Source of the DNA: Gemmataceae bacterium | Lineage (GTDB): Bacteria; Planctomycetota; Planctomycetia; Gemmatales; Gemmataceae | Direction: 5' to 3' | Length of the DNA stretch: 64,000 bases | NCBI GenBank assembly: GCA_019748295.1 | Contig: JAIEPT010000066.1 | Location: 35,637-99,636, forward strand | In this document: positions 48,985-55,931 of the stretch, in pieces | Layout: every line of letters begins with the position of its first letter | How positions within the stretch are numbered: the stretch's first letter is position 1 | Notes under the pieces: generated by a model | Seen by the model: the letters and a program-made list of their open reading frames with translations, nothing else | The model's database searches: none | Told to the model about the DNA's origin: nothing | Program-made: the position numbers and the translations under genes

Positions 48985-50043
48985 ATGACCGTTTGGCGAT
49001 GGATGGTTTCGATTACCCTGTTGGTAGGCGTCGTTTTCCTGGCCGATCTCCCAAGCTCCGCGCAGGACAAGAAGGACGATAAGGCCGCCGCCGACAAGAA
49101 GGACGACACCAAGAAGAAGGACGAGACGAAGAAGACCGAAGAAAAGAAGGTTGAAGAAAAGAAGGCCGAGGAAAAGACCTCGGCTGGCTCCGATTTCAAG
49201 TCGTTCGACGAGAAATCCGGCCCCTTCTACCAGACGGTGAAGACCTCGACCACGCAGGTCATGAAGGTTCAGGGCCAGGAAGTGAAGCAGGTCCAGGATC
49301 AGACCTTCACCCTCGGCTGGACCCCGAAGGCGAAGTCGGGCGAAGACTATGTCGTCGTCCAGAAGATCCTCGCCGTGAAGATGGATATCGACATCGCCGG
49401 CAACAAGGTCAGCTACGATTCGACCGCGACCAATCAGCCGCGCAATCCGATGACGGAGTTCTTCCAGGCCCTCGTCGGCTCGGAACTCACCCTGACCATC
49501 GATAAGGAACTTAACGTCAAAAAGATCGAAGGGGCCGACAAGCTCGTCGAAAAGCTGTCGCAAGGGAACAAGCAGCTGGAACCGCTCCTCAAGAGCATTC
49601 TCAGCGACGACGCCCTCAAGCAGATGGCCGTCCCCAGCTGGGGCGCTTACCCCATCGCCGGCAAAAAGAACTGGGAACGCACCAGCGATCTCAAACTGCC
49701 CGGCATCGGCACCTACAAGACCACCTACAACTACACGCAGGAATCGGACGAGAAGGTCAAGATCGATGCGAAGCTGACCTACTCCGCTCCGGGCGCCGAC
49801 CGCGGCGCGCTCCCCTTCACCATCAAGGACGGCAGCAGCCTGACGACCAAGAACGCGACTGGCGCCGCCACCCTCGACAAGGCGAAGGGCCGCATCACCG
49901 ACTCCAAGATGACCATGGAGTTGGAAGGCAATCTCAAGATCGACGTGGCCGGCATGGAAACCGACGTCAACCTGTCGCAAACGCAGGTGACCGAAGTGAA
50001 AGCGTCCGACACGAACCCGGTTGCCGCCCCCGCGAAGAAGTAA
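48985..50043 (+). CDS. secreted DUF6263-like protein with charged N-terminal linker
   Basis: 352 residues; GGGAGG seven bases before the start. A signal peptide (cleavage near SSA-QD) is followed by about 40 residues made almost only of Lys, Asp and Glu (DKKDDTKKKDETKK...), then a beta-rich domain to the end. I match the domain to the DUF6263 family with moderate confidence from the overall pattern (GPFYQTVKTSTTQVMKVQGQ, ELTLTIDKELNVKKIEG and WERTSDLKLPGIGTYKTT). No catalytic residues are apparent. It is a single-gene unit with its own terminator at 50062-50098. Confidence 0.7.
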   Translation: MTVWRWMVSITLLVGVVFLADLPSSAQDKKDDKAAADKKDDTKKKDETKKTEEKKVEEKKAEEKTSAGSDFKSFDEKSGPFYQTVKTSTTQVMKVQGQEVKQVQDQTFTLGWTPKAKSGEDYVVVQKILAVKMDIDIAGNKVSYDSTATNQPRNPMTEFFQALVGSELTLTIDKELNVKKIEGADKLVEKLSQGNKQLEPLLKSILSDDALKQMAVPSWGAYPIAGKKNWERTSDLKLPGIGTYKTTYNYTQESDEKVKIDAKLTYSAPGADRGALPFTIKDGSSLTTKNATGAATLDKAKGRITDSKMTMELEGNLKIDVAGMETDVNLSQTQVTEVKASDTNPVAAPAKK

Positions 50044-50061
50044 CCGCTCGAAACTCCTAAG

Positions 50062-50098
50062 AAAGCCGCGAGTCGCCCGTTGGGGCTCGCGGCTTTTT
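50062..50098 (+). terminator. intrinsic terminator
   Basis: An 11-bp perfect stem AAAGCCGCGAG/CTCGCGGCTTT with a 13-nt loop continues into TTTTT, 18 bases after the stop at 50043. This is the clearest rho-independent terminator in the window. Confidence 0.9.
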
Positions 50099-50113
50099 CC
50101 ATGCGCCCCGGTT

Positions 50114-50170
50114 CCCCGCTTGCGGCTTAGTAGCGATCCGAGCGCACGGATCGCTAAGCCGCAAGCGGGG
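50114..50170. repeat. inverted-repeat element, family G copy 3
   Basis: Arms CCCCGCTTGCGGCTTAG...CGATCCG and CGGATCGCTAAGCCGCAAGC pair except for an extra TAG in the left arm. It lies between the DUF6263-like gene and the convergent FGE-like gene, just after the terminator. Confidence 0.85.
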
Positions 50171-50186
50171 ATCGCAGATCATGAAC

Positions 50187-51032
50187 TCACCTCTCGACGA
50201 TTTGACACGCAATGCGAAAGCCGATGTTGTCCGCACGCGTCTGCGGCGAGCCCGGATCATGAGCCACCGCAGTGCAGTGAAACGCACCAGATCGCCATGA
50301 GCCGCCACGCATGACCGGATCGCGTGTCTCGCCGGTATCCGCGTCGATGCGGCGGTCGCCGCACCATTCCCAGACGTTGCCAAGCATGTCGTAAAGGCCG
50401 AACGCATTCGCTTTCAGTTTGCCGACTGGTTGCCGTCCGCGTCCTTTGGTTTCATGCTGCGGGTTTGGCGTGTAGGTGACGTTGAACCACGAACAGTCCG
50501 CCTGCCCCTTGTCCGTGTCGCCGAAGTATCGCGTCGTCGCCGTCCCCGCTCGGGCGGACCACTCCCACTGGGCTTCCGTGGGCAACGCGTAGACTCGGCC
50601 CTCCTTCTTCGCATCAGGCTGCTCGGAAAGCCAAACGCAAAACGCCTTCGCGTCTTCCCAACTCACCTTCGCGGTCGGCCGATCATCCGCGTTGAACTCA
50701 TCGTCCGCTCCCTCGATCTTGTGATCCTTCTTCCACCGGCGGTACTGCCCCAGCGTCGTCTCTGTGGTCGCAAGGTAGAAGGGCCGGGCCAGCGTCACGC
50801 GATAGGTGCTGCCGTTGGGCCCCATCGTGAAGTGCCCCGGCGGAATCAGCGCGAGCTTCATGCCGATCGAGTTGCCGAACTCGACATCGGCCGCGATCGC
50901 CTTCGCCCATTCCGCCTGCAGTTGCTTCGCCTTGTCGGCGTCGAACGGGGTACGCGGCAGATTCGGTTGGCAAATTGCGGGTACAGCTGCCAAAAGACTG
51001 ACACCCAAAGATGTTAGAAATCTTGCGGCCAT
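50187..51032 (-). CDS. secreted formylglycine-generating-enzyme (SUMF1) family protein
   Basis: 281 residues from the ATG at 51032 (GGAGG six bases upstream) with a signal peptide. The FGE-sulfatase domain shows IPPGHFTMG, TVGQYRRW-like TTLGQYRRWKK, VSWEDAKAFCVWLSEQ, YALPTEAQWEWSARAG, FGLYDMLGNVWEWCGDR and MRGGSW near the end. True FGEs convert a sulfatase cysteine to formylglycine, but most bacterial family members have other or unknown roles. The active-site cysteine pair cannot be assigned surely here (one Cys is in AFHCTAV). Planctomycetes carry many sulfatases and many such proteins. Confidence 0.9.
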   Translation of the reverse strand: MAARFLTSLGVSLLAAVPAICQPNLPRTPFDADKAKQLQAEWAKAIAADVEFGNSIGMKLALIPPGHFTMGPNGSTYRVTLARPFYLATTETTLGQYRRWKKDHKIEGADDEFNADDRPTAKVSWEDAKAFCVWLSEQPDAKKEGRVYALPTEAQWEWSARAGTATTRYFGDTDKGQADCSWFNVTYTPNPQHETKGRGRQPVGKLKANAFGLYDMLGNVWEWCGDRRIDADTGETRDPVMRGGSWRSGAFHCTAVAHDPGSPQTRADNIGFRIACQIVER

Positions 51033-51119
51033 GACTGCCTCCGAACCGTGCAAGCCAATTGTTGACGGGTAGCATAACCTATGCACCGAACGATTTCAGT
51101 TTCGGAGTGGAGGCTGAGA

Positions 51120-51683
51120 ATGTCCGCCAATTCAGTTCATCGAGCGACCTTGGCAGACCTTGCGAAAGCTCCCGGCAAAGCCGAGCTTATCGGCGGCAAG
51201 CTCGTGCCCTTCAAGGCAAATGGCTTTCGGCCCGGTCGCATTGTCGGCCGAATCATTCGGAGCCTTGATAATTTTGCTGAAGTGACCAGAAGTGGAGTCG
51301 CGTTCACTGGCACCATCGCTTACGCCGTCCCGGAACTCAGTTCCGGCCGCGAGTCGTTTTCGCCGGATGCATCGTTCTTCACGGGGCCGACGCCTGAAAA
51401 CGAGATGGCATTTCCTGCTGGGGCACCGATCTTTGCAATCGAAGTTCGCAGCGACGGCGATTACGGACCCGCGGCCGAGCGTGAGATGGCGACGAAGTGG
51501 GCGGACTACTTCGAAGCGGGCACGGAAATCGTGTGGGACGTGGATCCGATCGCGGAAACCATCCGATCGTACTCGCGATCCGCACCAGAAACGCCAACGA
51601 CGTTCGAGGCCGGCATGTTGGCAGACGCGGGATCAGCGCTTCCCGGGTGGTCAATGGATGTGACGACGCTTTTCCGCCCCTAA
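51120..51683 (+). CDS. Uma2-family PD-(D/E)XK nuclease-like protein, second paralogue
   Basis: 187 residues from the ATG at 51120 (GGAGG six bases upstream). The pattern is HRATLADLAKAPGKAELIGGKLV, FSPDASFF and APIFAIEVRSDGDYG, then KWADYFEAGTEIVWDVDP. The catalytic Asp and Glu positions are kept. The residue after the IEV strand is Arg, where many members have a different basic or polar residue, so activity is uncertain. It is divergent from the FGE-like gene across a short (87-bp) promoter region. The other Uma2-like gene is at 19112-19684. Confidence 0.88.
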   Translation: MSANSVHRATLADLAKAPGKAELIGGKLVPFKANGFRPGRIVGRIIRSLDNFAEVTRSGVAFTGTIAYAVPELSSGRESFSPDASFFTGPTPENEMAFPAGAPIFAIEVRSDGDYGPAAEREMATKWADYFEAGTEIVWDVDPIAETIRSYSRSAPETPTTFEAGMLADAGSALPGWSMDVTTLFRP

Positions 51684-51795
51684 AGCATCAACTGGCGAAT
51701 GGAACGAACTTCGTCTTGACGCCAGCACCGCTTCTACGCCCTTCACTACGTTGGGGGCGTGCCACACGGGGCCCGCACAGCACTCGGCGCCCATT

Positions 51796-53850
51796 TCACC
51801 CAAGCGGTTGCAGCATCGGTCGGAGTTTGTCCGCAGGGGTGGGCCGGAAGTAGTGGTATCCCTGCGCTTCGTCGCATCCATGCCGCTTCAGAAACGCGAC
51901 GTGATCGGCGGTTTCCACGCCTTCGGCAATGACTTTCAAGCCAAGTTCGTGACCCAGCGCGATTGTGCCGCGGACGATTGCCGCGTCGTCGGGGTCGTGC
52001 GGCAAATTGCGGACGAAGGATTGGTCGATCTTCAGCTTCTGAATCGATAGGTGCTTCAAATAGCTGAGCGACGAGTATCCGGTCCCGAAATCGTCGATCG
52101 AAATCAGAATCCCCTGGCGCGAGAATTCGGCAAGGACTTTCGCGGCTGCGGATTCGTCACGAATGAGGGCGGTTTCGGTCAGTTCCAATTCGAGAAGGCC
52201 AGGCGTCATCCCCGATTCGTGGAGCGCGTTCGCCACGGTTTGCAGAAGCCGATCGTCCCGCAGATGACTCGCCGAGATGTTGATCGCGAGCCGAGGTTTC
52301 TGCGGCAATCTGCCGAACCAGGTTTGATACTCGTTGCATGCCTTGCGGATCACATGGTCGGAAAGGGGCAGAATGACGCCGGAGGCCTCGGCATCGGGAA
52401 GGAACGAGCCTGGGTAGAGCAAGCCGCGCGTGGGATGCTGCCAGCGCACCAGCGCTTCCATGCCGATGACGGCGCCGTACGCCAGTTCGACTTGCGGCTG
52501 GTAGTGGACGACCATTTCGTCGTTTTCGATGGCTTGCAGCAAACGGACTTCGAGTTCGCGCCGATTGCGCATTTGCGAATCAAGTCCGACGGAAAACGAC
52601 GCCTGCCGCTGTCCTTCCGATCTGGCGCGCGTCATGGCGGCTTCCGCGTTGCGGAGCATGTGCGTGCCTAAAGGATCGTCGAGCGGGAAGATCGAGATGC
52701 CCAGGGTAGCGGAAACGTGGATTGCCTGCCCGTGAGCGTGAAAGGGCGTATCCAAGCTTTGCAGCAGTCTCGCGGCCAAATGGGAAGTGGCATCGGCGCT
52801 TGAAAGTTCGGTTTGAATGATCGCGAACTCGTCGCCGCCGATGCGGCATACGGCGTCGTCATGCCGGGCGGTGCTCTGCAAGCGTTTGGCGACCTCTTGA
52901 AGAACGAGGTCGCCGACGCCATGACCCAGGGTGTCGTTGATCACTTTGAATTGAAGCAGGTCGAGAACGTGCAGGGCCATCAGTTTGCCGCGGTCGCGTG
53001 CCTGAACCTGAGCATGATCCAGCCGCGCGTGAAACTGAGTCCGATTCGGCAACCCAGTTAGTTCATCGTGGTAGGACAGATACTTGATCCTCGCTTCCGC
53101 TTCCTTCCGCCGCGCGACGTCTTCGTGGATGCCGATGAAGTGCGCGATTTCTCCGCTCTTGTTGCGAATGGGCGTGATCGTTTGATGGACCGAGCGATTG
53201 CTGCCTTCTTTGCTCCGTTCGACGACTTCGCCGGTCCAGATTTCGCCGGCGAGGATCGTCTTCCAAACGTGTTCGTAAAACGAAGCGGGTTGCACGCCGG
53301 AGCGGATCAGTCGCAAGTTTTGCCCGAGGAGTTCCTCCTGGCCGTATCCGCTCAAGCGGCGGAAAGCGGCGTTGGTCCACTCGATGTCGCCGGTGGAGTT
53401 GGTGATGAACATGGCGTTGGCGGCGGATTCCGCGGCGTTCGCCAAAAGATGCAGCGAAGGCTCCCATTGCCGGGACTCGGCATCGGCGAGTTCGCCGGCG
53501 ACGACCTCGGCAAGTTGAGAGAGATTGGATCGACGAACGAGATTGCGGGCGCCCGCCCTCATGAGGCGCATCGCCGTTTCGGCATCCAAGTCATCGGCAA
53601 GCAAGAGGACAGGAGCATCCGGCGCGACTGCACGCAATTCCGCGAGAACCTGCATCACCTCGAATTCGGGCAGGTGGGGGTTCGCCAAAACGAGACGCCA
53701 TCCATCCGAACCGAGAGCTTCGCGAAGGTCCGCAAGCGAATCCACTCGCCGGACCTGCGGGTCGAAGCCGCCGCGCTGCAATGCCTCGACGACCCGTACC
53801 CTGTTCGGTTCGGAATCGTCGATCAGCAGCGTCCGGAGCGGTTTCGCCAT
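51796..53850 (-). CDS. REC(degenerate)-PAS-GGDEF-EAL protein
   Basis: 684 residues from the ATG at 53850 (GAGG six bases upstream). REC (1-125) has N57 (WRLVLANPHLP) where the phospho-Asp should be and lacks the conserved Lys, so it cannot be phosphorylated normally. PAS (about 140-260) has EWTNAAFRRLSGYGQEELLGQN. GGDEF (about 265-420) is intact (CRIGGDEF), with an inhibitory-site RxxD in ARHDD. EAL (about 440-680) is intact: EALVRW, NISASHL, ELTET, IDDFGTGYSS, KIDQSFV and EGVET. It may therefore both make and degrade c-di-GMP. It is the last of three signalling genes in the same orientation. Confidence 0.93.
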   Translation of the reverse strand: MAKPLRTLLIDDSEPNRVRVVEALQRGGFDPQVRRVDSLADLREALGSDGWRLVLANPHLPEFEVMQVLAELRAVAPDAPVLLLADDLDAETAMRLMRAGARNLVRRSNLSQLAEVVAGELADAESRQWEPSLHLLANAAESAANAMFITNSTGDIEWTNAAFRRLSGYGQEELLGQNLRLIRSGVQPASFYEHVWKTILAGEIWTGEVVERSKEGSNRSVHQTITPIRNKSGEIAHFIGIHEDVARRKEAEARIKYLSYHDELTGLPNRTQFHARLDHAQVQARDRGKLMALHVLDLLQFKVINDTLGHGVGDLVLQEVAKRLQSTARHDDAVCRIGGDEFAIIQTELSSADATSHLAARLLQSLDTPFHAHGQAIHVSATLGISIFPLDDPLGTHMLRNAEAAMTRARSEGQRQASFSVGLDSQMRNRRELEVRLLQAIENDEMVVHYQPQVELAYGAVIGMEALVRWQHPTRGLLYPGSFLPDAEASGVILPLSDHVIRKACNEYQTWFGRLPQKPRLAINISASHLRDDRLLQTVANALHESGMTPGLLELELTETALIRDESAAAKVLAEFSRQGILISIDDFGTGYSSLSYLKHLSIQKLKIDQSFVRNLPHDPDDAAIVRGTIALGHELGLKVIAEGVETADHVAFLKRHGCDEAQGYHYFRPTPADKLRPMLQPLG

Positions 53851-53933
53851 GTATTGCCTCACGGCCAGGCGTGCGGACGTGGTGAAGTTGCGTTGGTCGT
53901 AGTGTGCCTTAATTTCGGCTGCGGGTCAACGAG

Positions 53934-55526
53934 TCAGACCGAGATGTTTGCGGAAGCCAACTGGTTTGCTTCCGCCCCGGAATCGAGAAGCTTTCTTATT
54001 TCGGTGGTCAATTTCAACGGCGAAAGCGGCTTGGCCAGGAAAGCGACCTTTCCATCGAGGCCGTATTCCTCAAGGTTGGGCGGAGTGGAGTAGCCCGAGA
54101 TGAACAAGACCTTCGTTTCCGGATGCGCTTCTCGGAACAGCTTCGCCAACTCGGGGCCGCTGATTTCCGGCATCATGATGTCGGTGATCATGAGGTGGAT
54201 GGCGGACCCGAAATTGCCCGCAAGCCGGAGCGCCTCGCCGCCGGTGCCGGCTTCGAGCACCGTGTAGCCGTTGTGAACCAGAATCTTGCTGAGAAGCGAC
54301 CGAACGCCTTCTTCGTCTTCCACAATCAGAACGGCTTCGTTGCCCCGCAAGTCGGCGAAGGCCCCATTGGGCGCCGTCTCGCTCTGATGCTCCGCTCGCT
54401 GTGCGATTTCGGGGATGTAGATGCGGACGCTTGTTCCCTTGCCTTGCTTCGAGTCGATGGCGATATGGCCGCTGCTTTGCTTGACGATGCCGAACACGGT
54501 GACCAGCCCGAGGCCGGTCCCCTTTCCGGCCTCCTTCGTGGTGTAGAACGGTTCGAACAGATGCTTCGAATTCTCTTTGCTGATCCCTTCGCCGACGTCC
54601 GTCACCTCGAGCATGACGTAGTTGCCGTAGGGCATGTCGGCGATCGGCAGCGAGTAGCCCTCGGCAAAAGTCATGTTGCGGGTGCGAACCGTCACCTGGC
54701 CTCCGCGCGGCATCGCGTCTCGGGCGTTGACGACCAGATTGAACAGCACCTGCTCCAGTTGCCCCGGATCCCCCTTGATGCTGCGGAGGCGGGGACCAAG
54801 GTCGGCGACGAATTTGATGTTTTCGCCCAGCACGCGGCCCAACATCTTCTCCGCTTCGCCGACCAATGAGTTCAGATCGAGCACGCGGAACGACGGCGTC
54901 TGCTTTCGGGAGAAAATCAGCAGTTGCCGGGTGAGCGCGGAGCAGCGGTCGCCTGCCTGGCGGATCCGGTCCAGAAAAGAGCGTGACGAATCGCCGCTGC
55001 TCATTTTGGCGAGCAGCAGATCGCTGAAGCCGTTGATGATGGTGAGCAGGTTGTTGAAATCGTGGGCGACTCCGCCGGCGAGCTGGCCGAGCGCTTCCAT
55101 CTTCTGCGCCTGACGATATTGCTCTTCGAGTTTCTTGTATTCGAGGTGCTGCCGAACGTTTCGAAGCTCGCGTTCGACCGCGGGGCCGAGGCGGGCGAGG
55201 TCGTCCTTGAAGATGAGATCGCGGGCGCCGGATCGCATGAGTTCGATCGCGGCTTCTTGACCTGCCTTTGGAGCGATGAGAATGACCGGAAGCTCGGGTC
55301 GGACGGACTGAACGATCGCCAACACTTCGGATCCCGCGACCTTCGGAGGCATCGAATCCGAGAGGACAATGTCCCACGATTCGCGGGCAAGCGCTTCTTT
55401 CAGCCCGTTGGCGGTTTCCACTCGTGCGGAGACGACACGGGAGCCGGTGCGTTCCAGTTCGCGCCGAACCATTTGCGCGTCGTCATCCGACGACTCGACC
55501 AGCAGAATGCGGAGCAGCCGGCTCAT
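53934..55526 (-). CDS. hybrid histidine kinase, REC-HisKA-HATPase-REC, soluble
   Basis: 530 residues with GGAG eight bases before the start. An N-terminal REC (1-120) has phospho-acceptor D57 (WDIVLSDSMPP) and Lys in LIFKDD. HisKA has H155 in LAGGVAHDFNNLL, as in NtrB-type kinases. HATPase_c has NLVVNARDAMPRGG, DVGEGISKENSKHLFEPFYTTK and GTGLGLVTVFGIV. The C-terminal REC (about 395-515) has ITDIMMPEISG and KPLSP. There is no membrane segment, so it senses through its REC or a partner. Its first REC is clearly related to the degenerate REC of the next gene downstream. Confidence 0.94.
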   Translation of the reverse strand: MSRLLRILLVESSDDDAQMVRRELERTGSRVVSARVETANGLKEALARESWDIVLSDSMPPKVAGSEVLAIVQSVRPELPVILIAPKAGQEAAIELMRSGARDLIFKDDLARLGPAVERELRNVRQHLEYKKLEEQYRQAQKMEALGQLAGGVAHDFNNLLTIINGFSDLLLAKMSSGDSSRSFLDRIRQAGDRCSALTRQLLIFSRKQTPSFRVLDLNSLVGEAEKMLGRVLGENIKFVADLGPRLRSIKGDPGQLEQVLFNLVVNARDAMPRGGQVTVRTRNMTFAEGYSLPIADMPYGNYVMLEVTDVGEGISKENSKHLFEPFYTTKEAGKGTGLGLVTVFGIVKQSSGHIAIDSKQGKGTSVRIYIPEIAQRAEHQSETAPNGAFADLRGNEAVLIVEDEEGVRSLLSKILVHNGYTVLEAGTGGEALRLAGNFGSAIHLMITDIMMPEISGPELAKLFREAHPETKVLFISGYSTPPNLEEYGLDGKVAFLAKPLSPLKLTTEIRKLLDSGAEANQLASANISV

Positions 55527-55931
55527 CGGGATGCTCCGTGAGGGCGAGTGCGGAGGCGGTAGCGTGTTGCGGCGAGGGGAGCGCCGTCGTTGCCTACCAT
55601 ATGCGTTCCACTTTCGAGAATCGGGGCGGCAGCTTGCATTTGCTCAGCAACATTCCAACGGGATCGTCATCACCACGAGCGATGCGAGTGCCGAACGAGC
55701 GTCCAGGGAAAGTGCTGGGCGCTGACCCATGAATCGGGGTCTTCTATACCGTAGCTCCCACTTACGGCTCTGTAAAGCGATTCGGTACCCGCCGGTTCGC
55801 GGTTGCCGGGCAGTATTCTCGCAAAGCGAAAAATATCGCGTCCGGAGGACCGGAGGAACCAGCCGCCACGTTATGACCAAGACGTTTGCCGCATCTCTCG
55901 TCTTCCTGCGGCTTCCCTGCATCATCCGCAA
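55527..55931. other. 405-bp gap between two signalling genes, no gene seen
   Basis: No plausible frame with ribosome-binding site is present on either strand, and I found no strong inverted repeat. It probably contains the promoter for the hybrid kinase gene, which would make the three signalling genes at least two transcription units. Confidence 0.45.
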
